Below are positions 14,001-25,330 of a DNA stretch of 64,000 nt, piece by piece (positions within the stretch are counted from its first letter, which is position 1; every line of letters begins with the position of its first letter). The DNA is taken from NCBI GenBank assembly GCA_035236585.1, contig CP141127.1, forward strand, positions 48,002,001 through 48,066,000, read 5' to 3'. The DNA is from Warburgia ugandensis (Eukaryota > Streptophyta > Magnoliopsida > Canellales > Canellaceae). A program made the position numbers and the translations under genes. The notes below the pieces were generated by a model. The model was given only the letters and a program-made list of their open reading frames with translations, had not been told where the DNA came from and did not search any database.

Positions 14001-15826
14001 GAAGATCTTAAGCCATTTTATCCAATTTAAGGGCATAGATCTTAATCTATCCCAAATTATCATACTCAAGTCCATCATTCCATATGATATTAACTTTATA
14101 TCATCATCCAAATAAATCCACACTATCCAATCTTCCTTGATCAAACTGATCAAGGAGATTACCATTCATTTTTATGGATTTTACTACTTTTAAGGATCAA
14201 GATCTTAAGATCTGGAAAATAAATTACATCCAACCATTTAATTATTGTAATTATACACTTAGATCATCATATAAACTATTTTGAAAGGTCTAATCTTGCG
14301 TGATTAATCTGATCATGAATATTCAGGTTCATTTTTATGATTTTTCTTCTTTTAAGGCTAGGTTCCTTAATTAAACACAGATCAGTTACTTCTAACAATT
14401 GATTCCATGTTCTAGAATCATAAGATCATTATTGGATCAGAATTATAAAGTTTGATCACTCCAAATTTCACTGATCAAGGATGTTAGTACCATTATCTCT
14501 TTAAAAATAGAATTTTTCATGAACTTAATTTATGATTTTATTACTTCAATGGCTTCTCCTCATCAAGAGGAATCCAACCCAACTTTCCAATCTCAATTTG
14601 GAGTTAAATTGAGATCAAAATTGAGATTTTAAGATTTTAGCCAGTTTTAACGGCTGTTATTGATCTTTACTATTTTTATCCAATTAATCAATCTAGGTAT
14701 CCAGAATTTTTACTATGATCATGGTGATTAGGGTTTTGGGACCTCCTAAATCCATCCATCGGTTCAAATTTCCATTTTAAGGTCATCTTGATCATGATTC
14801 ATTACTATTGGAATAGATTTTAGTGATTATCACAAGTAAATACAATTAAAAACATAAATATAATATCTCCATTAGATTCTAAACAACACCAGAAATTTAT
14901 AGAAACTTTTTGATCTAAAATTGGAGCTAAAACGAGCTCTCAATTGAAGAAACAAGATTTTAGTTTAAAAAATCAACAGCCCAGATTTGGAACATGGCAA
15001 GATAATTTGAAATGTAACTAAACAATCCTAGAATGTAGCTAAATGATATAAGTGGGGTCAGGCTCAAATCAACGCTTGATTTGGGAGATAGGTTGAGACT
15101 GTCCGATCTAGACCGTCGAATCAACCCTTCTCCATATCTCCCAAATTTGAAACATCCAAGGGCCAAGATTTCTTACCTTGGGGTTTCTGGGCCTTAGGAA
15201 TTCATCCAATGGGTCACAAGATGCATACGATCTGTCTTTGGATGAGATCTCAACCCTTGTTGCTGGATCCATCGTTCTCGATGAATCAATGGCTAGGGAG
15301 CTCAGGGATGGCTAGAAAACCTCAAGGGAGTGCCAAAAAGTAACAAGGGAAGGAGAGTGCACCTACCTAGTTTGGTCTGGTGAAGTAATTTCACCAAAAA
15401 TGAGAGAAATCACACCGAAAAATAAGAAATCCACTTTAAAACCCTAATTGCGTCAGATTTTGCATATAGAGAGAGATTTCTCCGGTTTCATTGGAATAAA
15501 ACCATAGGGGAAACATAGATCCCCGCATTTTGGAGTGATTCATTGGTTTGAGATTGAATTATACCAGATGGATTGGCTAGAATTTCATGAAGAACTTGCT
15601 GGAGACATTGTCAATACCGGATCTGACTTTTGTAGATAATTAGAGCCTGAATCAATCCAACGGTGGAGATGGTGATTGGTTGGCTAGAATTTTATGGCTA
15701 ATCAAATTAGTGATTTCTGGGTGGAACCTAGGTTCCATTGGGGATGACGCTTCCAGGCAAGCGTCCGACAGTTCCAATTGACTTGGATCATCTGGTGCTT
15801 CTAGGGAAAAGCCTAAGGCAAAATGA

Positions 15827-15899
<73 letters not shown>

Positions 15900-16563
15900 A
15901 TTTGGAATTTTAGGATATTGTAGGGGACCTTGTGAAGAATGTTAGGAAAATTTTTGGGAATTTTTATGGGGTATTTGTAGGTGTTTTTGAATTTTTTATG
16001 ATTACATGTAATTATCATGTTTCAATTCTTTTTATTATTAAATTGGCATCGGATTCCAACTACCACCCCCTTTTCCACTAGAAGCTAATAGTGGTTTGAC
16101 TCATAATGGTGGTCTTCTAGACCGTTGGTCCACCTTGTGGGTCCCACATAGTTGTGAAAAGACCAATTTGCCCTTTTAATTCCAAAAATGGAGAAAAATA
16201 GGGTTTATTCCTATGAACTCAAAATTGAGCGTACTTAGTGTCCTTTTGATGGGTTTTTCTATTACATTCCAAATTTTGATGTCTTTGGTCTCAGTTATGA
16301 GTAAAATTACTATTTTACCCTTTTATTCATAAAAATAGAGAAAAATAAGGAATTTTCATCTGAACTCAGAATTTAACGTACTTATAGTCATTCTGATCGG
16401 TTTTTTGAGCACATTACAAATATCCAAGTTTTAAGTCTTGATTTTATTTTTATAAAAATAAATTTTCTTGGAACTCAAAGTTCTAGTTCTAGTTCTACTT
16501 TTAAAATTTTAACTTTTAATTTTTATTAATTCAATGATATTCATAAAAATTGGGGTTATTACA
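11022..16563 (-). repeat. 5' LTR of nested element (5542 bp)
   Basis: Full-length partner of the LTR at 2268-7847, slightly shorter and with an expanded (AG)n tract. Its left edge is fixed by the adjacent primer-binding site. Its right edge ends in ATTACA on the plus strand (TGTAAT on its own strand). No coding signal. Confidence 0.85.
15829..15894. repeat. (AG)33 microsatellite
   Basis: An uninterrupted AG dinucleotide run of 66 bp. The matching place in the other LTR has only a short impure G/A tract, so the expansion postdates insertion. A minus-strand open frame with serine-leucine repeats here (15788-16018) is only the translation of this run. Confidence 0.95.
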
Positions 16564-17976
16564 AAAATAAATGTTAAAATTAGATGGAATACATAATAAA
16601 TACTTGGGTATCCTTTATAATTACCCCAAAACTTAGATAAGAACATAATAATAATGGATATCATTTGTAGCAAATGAGTATCTTTACACTTAATAACATT
16701 TGGTATATGAATACCAAATTAAAGGAAATGGGGATCATTTACAATAAATGATTAATCACTAAACTTAAATGAACATGGGTATCATTCATTGTAAATAAGA
16801 ATCCCTAAATCTAGAAATGAAATTATATCCTTAGTATGAGGATATTGAATATGAAGATGAAAATATAAACAGACAGATTGTCTAAGATGTACACGAAGTA
16901 TTTTAGATACAAGCATGGAGGCTTGTGGTTTTGTTTTAAATAGGCATAAGCCTGGGGATGCTATGCTTGGGTAGTTATGAGGGTTTGGCCACTTGTTCCC
17001 CAAATTTGATGATATTATGATACTTTGCCCAAATAGAGGCTAAAAGTCAGGTGGGGCAATTATGGGAAGGTGCCACTATGAAAGTCCTGTCTCCCTATAC
17101 TGGCAGTGACATAATATTTTCTACCATAGTATCAATGGTGAACAGGATAGTTATCCGAGCGCGCTAGTATTGATAAGACTACAACATGGTAGTCCTTGAG
17201 TATTTTGTATTATGATGCATGGCATAGTGAGATGCCAATATTACCCCAGTGAGGTAGTATTTTTCTAGCAAAAGTCTAGATGATTTATCAACTCAGTATA
17301 TTCGAGTATGATTATTGATGTTTGAGATATTGACTATTTTTCATAGTTTTTTACTATATATATATACATATGATATAGTGGTGAGTGGTTTGGAATTATC
17401 AAAGTAGATGTTACATGATAAATTATATGATAGAATGATCATATATGGTATGGTTCATGGAAATTGAATTATATGATTCATATGGAATATGATGATTATG
17501 AATACTTACTTTTGAATTATACAATTCCATATGTTCTTGAATCCCCTACCAAGAATAGCTTGCTGAGATATTGTAAATGTTTGAATATTTACAATATCTC
17601 AAATACAGAAAGAAAAGAATGGAGGGATACGACATGGGAAGACGACGACCATACTGTTGATCAAGACTATGTACTATTGTGGAAAGGATTAGATTGTATT
17701 TTGATTTGTGTATTTTGGACATCATATATAATAAAGGGGTTGTGTATGTGAACCATTGGATCGATCCTGCAATTTTAATAAAATGAGTTTCTTAGGAAAC
17801 ATATGTTGTATAAAAAATTATGTATGTATATGTAAGTGAAATTGGCATTCGGGTTTTCTGAAAAGAATTTCAAAAAAAATATTTTCGTTGCTTAAGTTTT
17901 CAAAATTTTTGGAAAATTGGTACCACCACTTGAAAATAAATAACAAAAATGTATTTCAAAAGCTAGGGTCGCCACA
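16564..17976 (+). mobile_element. Outer LTR, right piece
   Basis: Reverse complement of about 2268-3680, so it continues the plus-strand LTR interrupted at 2267. It ends in GGGTCGCCACA at 17976, the family's 3' LTR end. No primer-binding site follows, which excludes a 5' LTR. It is a 3' LTR or a solo LTR. The next base is already inside MULE coding sequence. Confidence 0.85.
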
Positions 17977-19702
17977 ATATGGTTATGTGCCATCAAGTGA
18001 TAATGGTTGTAATGAATTATACTTCAATGAAAGTGAGGGCACTATGAAGGAAGCGATGGTGTTTACGAATGTTGAAGAATGTAGACTTGCAATTCAATCT
18101 TATGCTGTGAAATTTTCATACAAGCTTAGAAATATTAAATCTGATCAAGGGTGACTTATTGTTGATTGCAGTTCAGATGGTTGTAATTGGAGGTGTCATT
18201 GTTGAAGGACCAGTGATCGTTTAAGCTTCCAAGTTAAGAAAATTAATTGCTAGCATACTTGTATAGTCAGCAATGCTGACTAGTCAGCATATGTGAAATG
18301 GCTGGAAAAATGGGTGCATTGTGGTATGAAGCATGATATGGATAAGTTTGTCATGACATTAATGAAAGACTTGTACTCTTTGCCATGGATTGAACTTGAA
18401 GAATCATAAAGTTTGGCGTGGTTGTGAGATGGCATTAAACAGAATAAGAGGATCATATGAGTTCTCTTTTAGCATTATTCCAAGGTACTACCATGTAGTA
18501 ATTAAGTTTAAACCTTGTAGTATAGTAACATATTTGTTGGAAGGAGAACATTGTTTCAAAAGGGTGTTTATATCCTTGCATGCTTCAAGGGTGGGGTTTA
18601 TTAGTAGATGCTAGGATTTATAGGTTTGGACGGTTGCCACTTGAAAGGCAATTATAAAGGAACACACTTATGTGTTATAGGAACTATTCTTGAATCTAAA
18701 AAAAGAGATATGGGGATATTGTGTGATTGTTTGGTATTAGACATATAGTATTGGAAAGGTTTGGTGGATTCCATAGGTCATGTTTTTCCCAACTATGCAC
18801 ATCGTTTTTGTGCTAGACATCTATATGCAAACTTCAAGAAGCTTCATGTTGGTATACACTTCAAACAGTTATTTTAGCAAGCAGCACAAGTGTATAGAAG
18901 AGAAGAATTTTATGAGGATATGAGGCAACTTAAGTAAGCATCAAATTTGGCACAAAGTGGTTATCTATAGTCCCTCAAAGTTGTTGGTCAAGATCACATT
19001 TGTAGACTAACTCAAATTGTGACATTTTAACCAACAACTGAGTAGAATCTTTTAATGTCCTAATTGCAAGTGCAACGGACTTTCCAGTCGTGGAGTTGCT
19101 AGAATATATTTGGTAGAAATTGATGATCTTTTTCAATAAAAGACTAGAAGATGCAAATGGGTTGCAAACTACTATAGTTCCAAATATGTAAAAAAATAAT
19201 AATACAAGGTCTCATAACACTAGGAAGGAACTTGACACCATTTTTATCTTCCTATTTTAAGTGGGAAGTTATAATACATAATTCATGGATCACAACAAGA
19301 AATGTGGTCAATATTGAGGAATTTAAATGTAAATGTCATCTATGGGATGTATCAGCATTCCATGTATATACACACTTATTTTCATACAAAATCTAAGATT
19401 GAGTGTTGCCAACTATTGTAGTCATTATTTCTATGTTGACAAGTTGAGAAAGGCTTATTGTACACCCATAGCAAGAATGCCAGATATTTCAATGTGACTT
19501 ATTGCCAATCTACTTTAGCCACAACTCCCTCATTCTCGGAGACCACTTGACCAGCCAAAAGAGAATAAAACTTAGGGTGAAGATGAAGCTAGTGGAATTA
19601 GGCAAGCAAGTAGAGGAACTAAATGATGGGAAGGATGTGGTGGACATGGACATAATCAAAGATCATTATAAGGCTTCTATACAGGGTATAATACGTAATT
19701 GA
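17977..19702 (+). pseudogene. MuDR-like (MULE) transposase pseudogene
   Basis: Broken relic of a plant Mutator-like transposase. Translated pieces match the family in order: the acidic GYVPSSD...ELY stretch (from ~17980) and the MuDR N-terminal domain (FTNVEECRLAIQSYAVKF, then CSSDGCNWRC near 18170-18200). The pre-catalytic region follows (VWRGCEMALNRIRGSYEF, FKRVFISLHASRVGF, 18410-18605). The first catalytic motif is GLDGCHLKGNYKG, with Asp at 18629-18631. HRFCARHLYANFKKLH lies at 18800-18845 and a SWIM-like zinc finger with CKCHLW at 19328. The C-terminal basic tail is near 19500-19700. Most of it reads in one frame, with a shift around 18390-18614 and several stops. Only ~57 codons separate the first Asp from HRFC, shorter than usual, so the second catalytic Asp region seems deleted. 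The finger's second Cys is missing. The 5' part is cut off by the outer LTR. Confidence 0.85.
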
Positions 19703-19713
19703 TCATAGTGAAG

Positions 19714-19828
19714 GTAAATATATTTGTTATCCTTTATTTATTTTATTAATTTGCTCATTTATGTTTTTCGCGAAGCATTATTTTCTTAGTATAACCCTTT
19801 CTGTATTTTTTTTTTCTGTCCTATGCAG
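19714..19828 (+). other. Possible intron of the MULE gene
   Basis: Begins GTAAATATAT and ends CCTATGCAG after a T-rich tract, with an AT-rich body, which is a plausible plant intron. It follows directly after the last recognisable transposase codons. The downstream sequence (19829 onwards) shows no recognised exon, so this is weak. Confidence 0.25.
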
Positions 19829-20381
19829 ATGGTCAAGGAATTGTTGTCATAGCAATCCATTGTAAAATGAAGGCTCCTTCTCAATTGTAGCAAAATGAAA
19901 TTCTTATGAAGCAAGCATAACAAAAGTACATTCAATCCTAAGGTCTAAAGGAGCAGTAACATAAATCCAAATAGTAGGAAGCTGATTGTGTATTTCAAAA
20001 GTTTTGTAATATGAAAAACAAAGTATTTCTTAAGAAACTTAGTTAGAAACTTGAGGATGATGTCTATGTATGAATCCCTCTCTAGTTGTAATCAATGGGT
20101 CATTAACTAGAAATTTGTATACAGTCTTTTTGCTACTGGTTTATTGAGATCAGTTTACTAGTGACTATTAATTAAGAATACTTTGATTCCTTAAAGAAAA
20201 TGTCTACCTTCCAATGTACACACTAAGCAAGACCATAACATATATAAAACAAAAAAATTATCTTAGCTACAAGAGATTTTGATGTTAGAAAATGGAGAAT
20301 GATTATCCTTGTGAACTAGAAGAGCATTACTAAAGATGATTAAAACCCAAATTCAAAATTCTTCAAAAACTATCAATATAA
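19829..20381. other. Unrecognised AT-rich stretch
   Basis: No open frame of note, no repeat boundary and no family match that I can name. It may be the decayed 3' portion of the MULE. Confidence 0.4.
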
Positions 20382-20457
20382 GGATCTTGGTAGATTTGAA
20401 CCACCATCCTCTTGAGATGAATTCCAGAGCACTCTACCTCATTTGAGCTAAAGATCC
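20382..20457 (-). tRNA. tRNA-like sequence, probable pseudogene
   Basis: On the minus strand this 76-nt stretch has a perfect 7-bp acceptor stem (GGATCTT with AAGATCC) and a D-arm with an A-box-like TAGCTCAAATGAGG. It also has a T-arm with a GGTTCAAATCT B box and a GGTGG/CTACC stem. A T5 run follows about 10 nt downstream, as a pol III terminator would. The anticodon arm does not fold normally: CTCT pairs with AGAG around a 13-nt loop and no canonical anticodon loop is found. It is either a decayed tRNA gene or a tRNA-derived fragment; no SINE-like body follows. Confidence 0.5.
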
Positions 20458-21254
20458 AAATGCACCCACAATTAAGGTGAGTGCATTGATGCCATTACAC
20501 AAAATGTTCACATAGTAGTATCATGAACCCATTACAACGTATCAAAAACAATCATTTAATCATAAAGGAAACAAAAAGCATATATATAACTATAACAAGT
20601 AGAATCTTTATCATTTGAAGATTAGCCTTCATCAACTATAGCTCAGGATACCTCCCGTGCACTTGAAGGTGATCTTTCCCCTAATGATAATTATCCTACT
20701 TGATGGTACATGTTGATGAAGATAATAAAGAATGATATTCTTCATACCGAGCAAACTAGTCACACCTCCTTGCTGGATGATGGTAGTAAAACGTTCCAGG
20801 ATTTGCCTTTGACTTTGACTTTGTAGCCACAAGTTCAAATCCACAAGAACATTTGCACATGGTGGAAGAACTACCTGTAGACTACATTTTCTACATATAA
20901 TCATAATTCATATACACATCTTAGAAAGACCACTATGATAAACAGCAACAACTAAAGAGCTACAACAAAACACAAAGCAAAAACTATGATAAAAAGCAAT
21001 AATTAAGTGATCATTAACCACACCTAGAAAAAATATTTTAGAAGTCCTATAAATAGAACTAAAAAATAACATGTTGGTGGGAACATAGCAGCTAGTAAAT
21101 TACTACATAGCTTACTTACTAGTTGTGTTAACACTAACATGAACTAACAGTCTATTGGAAGATATAATAGGAAGCATAAACCTAAGTGCATTTTATCATA
21201 AATTATAGACAAAACTACATAATAGCTTTAGTAGTAGCACAAACATATTAATAA
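20458..21254. other. Unrecognised intergenic stretch
   Basis: Contains a 90-codon minus-strand open frame (20632-20904). Its product has no domain I recognise, and I do not support it as a gene. Nothing else stands out. Confidence 0.4.
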
Positions 21255-21378
21255 CTCTAAAAACAAGGTGTTGATAGAAGTGTCTATGTTGACACAAGTA
21301 AATGCACCTATCTTAGAAAACTTTAAAAACAAGGTGTCAATAGAAGTGTCTATGTTGATACATGTAAACACACCTAGT
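21255..21378 (+). repeat. 58-bp direct duplication, 66-bp period
   Basis: Copies at 21255-21312 and 21321-21378 share TAAAAACAAGGTGT and AATAGAAGTGTCTATGTTGA-like cores and differ at about 8 positions. They are separated by 8 bp. Confidence 0.8.
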
Positions 21379-22139
21379 CAATAGCAGTGGCTATTTTGAA
21401 GCTTCAGACGTGGTTAAGAATGAAAAAGGAAAGAATTGATCTACCATTTCTTGGACTGAATAATGAACAAAGTTCACTTCTACATACAGTAGTTAAAACA
21501 ATCTTTTGTATCTTATGATACCAAAGGAGTGAGATTCTTTGTCTTGGACACTAATCAAAATTAGGGATATCATTTAGTGTTAAGTCACCCACTCAACCAA
21601 GTCACTAATCTAACAAACATACCCATTGTTTGAATGCTTGGAAACCAACCATAGTTGCCATAGGTAGAAGCAAATACGAGAAGCAATGTGGTATCACTAA
21701 TGTCGAAAAGAACAAAAGCCTAGGATAGTGGAGACCATCACAAGAAAGGACACGATGCATGTACATCAAAGGAAACAAAGATGAGGCATATAAGAAGTAT
21801 CAAAGAAGGTGTAGTAGAATTATTAGACAAAGATTATTAAAGGTTTCATGGTTCTAAAATTACCATCAGAAATAACTACAAATCTTTCAAGGAAATTCAT
21901 AATTTAAGCTCTAAGCATTAAGCTAAGCTAAATGGAAGGCCATGATTGGTGGAGAAGTTGAAGGATCATCCATGAGTTTCTAAGGGATATTTTGAAGAGA
22001 ATTAAACTAAAATTCATTTGGATAAGTTAACATGTGTTCCAATAGGATTAGACCCTTATATTTTTATGTTTTTCCTATCTTTTTATTACTTTCCACCTTA
22101 TTGTGAAATAGCACTACAAATTTAACTTTCCATTCAAGA
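21379..22139. other. Unrecognised AT-rich stretch
   Basis: No coding or structural signal that I can support. It may include the upstream (U3) part of the LTR fragment that follows. Confidence 0.35.
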
Positions 22140-23525
22140 GTCCTACCATTCCAAGACTCCACCTTATTGAACTCCCATTCAAACCACCCAACCGATCCCA
22201 ATATCTTAGGAAACTACCTAGCCAATCAAATTTCCCCACCTCAGCTTTCTTTCTTATTTTTCCCACCACTTTCTCTTCTCCCATTATCTCCTTCTCTATC
22301 TTACCTCATCACTCCACCTAACTTTCCATTTTTTAAGGGATTTACATGTTTTTTTTTAAGGGGGATACCTCCTCTTAAAAAGTAAGCACTACCCTACTTG
22401 ATGTCATCTTAATACAGTCCTTTTGTTCCTATTTAAAAATTTAGTTTCCTTGACATCTTTGCCATCCAATTTCCCACTTTTCATCTCCAATGTACATCCA
22501 TTTTAGGTTACCTAGAAAATAGAGGAAAATTATAAAAATCCATCAAGTATTAAGGGTTGGGCATCCTTAGTGTTCTTCAAGCTTGACTTTAGTTTCTAGT
22601 GGGATTTTCCCTTTGCTTATTCATGATTGATTGTTGAAACAATTGAAGAAGGACTACCTTGTGGTTGTGGGTGATTAAGAGCAAGTGAACTTCATTGTAA
22701 TAGAATTTAGTTTTTAGATTTGAATTACATGTATAGTGCATTATGTTGAGGAATTTCTTATGTGATTCAATAAAAGTATTTGACGTTTTCAATTCATACT
22801 TATGTCCAGAAATTAATGATCTTCATTAGTGAATGTTTACTTGCATTAGAATTGATTAATTCCATGTTTTCCAAGTTCCTTTAAGTGAATGATTCAAATA
22901 GCATGGTTCTGGAATTTGTGTGGATGGATTGTTTATGTTAATTTCCAGCACCATATACTTTATGCTCGCTTGATTTTTTAAATCCCATGTAAATTGTTAG
23001 ATAAATTAGTTAATATTAGGGTAAGATTGCATGCTTTAGGTTTCCATATTAGTAGATTAGATCCATTTTAACCCAATGAATCATGCGTACCATTCCATTG
23101 TCACATGCATAACACTTGGTTAGTTCTCCTTCCATTGCTTGTTAATGATTCTTTTTCCTTATTCCTGTTGTTTAGTTGTAGTTAGATTCCATTAGTTTGA
23201 ATCTTAGTTAGTTTCTAATTTTTTTGTTAGAAAATTAATTAATTTTATTAGAGTTGCTTAAGTAGGTGATTTGGTTGCTTAATTTTCTTAGATTTGCATG
23301 ATTTAGGAAAGTTACTTAATTGGAAATTTTTTAAATTTTAGATTGTTCCTAGTTTCCATGTGTTTTTGTTCTTAGTTTAGGTCAAAGATGTCTTGAATTT
23401 TGGCTAGGTTAAATAGTTTAAAGTAGGGACAACTAGTATTACATTCATTCAACTCCTTGTGGGATCGACCTCATAAGCTACTATATTACAGCCAATTCAT
23501 GCACTTGCAAGTTAACTTAAAATAC
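22140..23525 (+). mobile_element. Probable LTR 3' portion of an Athila/Tat-like element
   Basis: Ends with CTCCTTGTGGGATCGACC (23453-23470), then a TACTATATTACAG...GCACTTGC string. That is the same order and spacing as the LTR 3' end in the tandem array to the right, and typical of plant Athila/Tat-type LTR ends. The C/T-rich tract at 22200-22330 would fit the start of the transcribed region. No primer-binding site follows, so it is a solo or 3' LTR remnant. The left edge is a guess. Confidence 0.4.
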
Positions 23526-23818
23526 ACAAGACACATCCTTCTTCAGACCATTTCATTAGAAATGTATTTTTAGATCTTGATACATTTTTTGTTGCACCAA
23601 AATGAATTGTATACAATGCATGATCTACCTCTTTGAAAATTTCTTGCCTTAGCTCAGCACTCACTGAAAATTTCTTGCCTTAGAAAAATCATAGTCTTTC
23701 TAGTACTCCATCCATCTCCTATACCTCATATTCAATTCCTACTATAAGAAGATATACTGGAGGATCTTATGGTCAGTGAATGTTAAGTGTTTAATTTTGG
23801 CTAAAAGACCCTTAGTTT
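23526..23818. other. Left flank of the tandem array
   Basis: Unique-looking AT-rich sequence holding an 18-bp direct repeat (GAAAATTTCTTGCCTTAG) near 23635-23683. It lacks the GCTGGTTGGGG polypurine tract that precedes all later LTRs, so the array's true left edge is at about 23819. Confidence 0.6.
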
Positions 23819-24225
23819 AGCATTCAATTAGATCATCTAACTGTTCAAAATTGCAAAATTTAGCTCGATTTTTAATTTAGCTCATATTGACCATCCAAAC
23901 TTTAAACTTTTCAAAATCAACGGTCAGATAATCATTAGAGCTTATTAAATGACAAATGTGCAGTTTAGATGATTCTAATTTAGTCTTTTATTTTGCAGAT
24001 CAACTAAAAGAAATTGGATGGCTCGGATCTATGTTCAATGGTGTAGATCAAGTGAAGATCAATAAGGCAAGAGTCCTAATTGGAAGAGGATTCCTAATGA
24101 GAAGAGTCCTAATTAGAAAAGGATTCCTAATGAGAAGAGTCCTAATTTGGGAGAGGAGAAAGTTTCCTCATAGGAAGCTACCTCTTCAAGGAAAGAGTTT
24201 GAGACAAATAAGGAAGTGCAAAGAC

Positions 24226-24231
24226 TATAAA
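24226..24231 (+). promoter_or_regulatory. TATA box of LTR 1
   Basis: GACTATAAAGAGGG lies about 400 bp into the LTR and is followed by a C/T-rich leader, as expected at the U3/R border. The same motif is kept in all thirteen LTRs. Confidence 0.6.
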
Positions 24232-25303
24232 GAGGGAAACCGAGTGAGGGAGGAGTTGTTTTTTTTTTAGAGTTTGGAGATTTTGGAGTTCTCTTAGTTG
24301 TTTTACTTGCCACTTTCTTTTTCTTGTTGTTTGGAGTTTCTCTTGTTTACTCGTGTCTATTTCACGTTGACAACCGTCTCTTGCCTTTCATCAACATCTT
24401 CCTCTTCAACATCTAGATTTCCATTTGTTTACCACACCATCATCTTCTTCACATCCTTCTTTCATCCATCGCACTACAATCACCACCCAGTATCTCCACA
24501 TCTGATGCATCCAAAACTCTAGGCTAATGCACCAAACCAACACCGGTCTTCATAGGTCGCACGCCCAGTGAAATTTCAGGAAACATTCCAATTTTACCCC
24601 TGCTTGAATAATTAAATTTACATTCCATGTGCTGTACAATTTTTATTCCCATTTTATGTTATTCCCATTTTGAGTTATTCGCATTCTGTATTATGTCATT
24701 ACTGTTTAATGCAATTAATGGTACTGGTTTAACTACAGAAAACCATTAATTTCTTATTTATTTTAATTCATAATTGCAATTAAATTTCCTAGAATATTTT
24801 GAGGATAGTTTCTAGTTGAATTACTATTCCTAATCTTTATTTTGGATTCTAAGAATAGATCTATGCCGTTGAATCTTAATTTCATTAATTTGATTAGATC
24901 TCTAAATATTTGAAGAACTTGACAAATTCCTCCGTCGGATCATTAATCCAGGGCATGTTGAACATAGTGATATAGGTTGATCAAATTTTTGGAAACCTAA
25001 AGTGAAGAAATTGGACAATATTAATCTAGGGAATTAGATTTTCTTAATTTTTCTAGTTTTAGTTTTAATTAAGGTTTTAGTGGTTATTTTTTTGTTCTTT
25101 TTCAAAATAGACTTCTAGAAGTTCATTGGTAAACTAAATATGAAGTTCAAATTTTTTTTGTTAATTTTTTTTTCAATTGATTAAATTTTAAATAATTAAA
25201 TTTTATTAAAAACTCCAAAATTTTAAAGCAAGTCCTTGTGGGATCGACCCGTATTTGCATAGCTATACTACAATAGCTTGTGCACCTGCGAAAAACATCA
25301 ACA

Positions 25304-25330
25304 AGTTTTTGGCACCGTTTTTGGGACTTG
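25304..25330 (+). promoter_or_regulatory. Primer-binding-site-like motif, unit 1
   Basis: TTTTTGGCACCGTTTTTGGG directly after the LTR end resembles the TGGCGCCGTTGCCGGGG site of plant Athila/Tat-type Ty3/gypsy elements. The preceding TCCTTGTGGGATCGACCCG is also characteristic of their LTR 3' ends. It is degenerate, but every unit keeps it with little or no change. Confidence 0.65.

Larger units (their letters stand above)
2268..16563 (-). mobile_element. Complete LARD-like LTR retrotransposon
   Basis: A 14.3 kb element on the minus strand: 5' LTR 11022-16563, internal region 7848-11021, 3' LTR 2268-7847. On its own strand the LTRs begin TGTAATAACCCC and end near GTCGCCACA. A degenerate initiator-Met-type primer-binding site follows the 5' LTR and a purine-rich tract precedes the 3' LTR. 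The internal region has no gag, protease, reverse transcriptase or integrase that I can see, so the element must have moved with proteins made elsewhere. LTRs of ~5.5 kb around a 3.2 kb non-coding core fit the LARD class. The junction sequence (TTTTGAGGACAAAATT just upstream of the 3' LTR) resembles plant Tekay/Del-type Ty3/gypsy elements, which is an inference. In the first ~310 aligned bases the LTRs differ at about 34 sites (~11%), suggesting a few million years at rates often used for plant LTRs. It is structurally whole but a non-coding fossil. Confidence 0.85.

Noticed and set aside
15788-16018. Minus-strand open frame with a (SL)n repeat
   Set aside because: Direct translation of the AG microsatellite.
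20632-20904. 90-codon minus-strand open frame
   Set aside because: No recognised domain, no promoter or splice context, isolated in unrecognised sequence. Kept only as a note.
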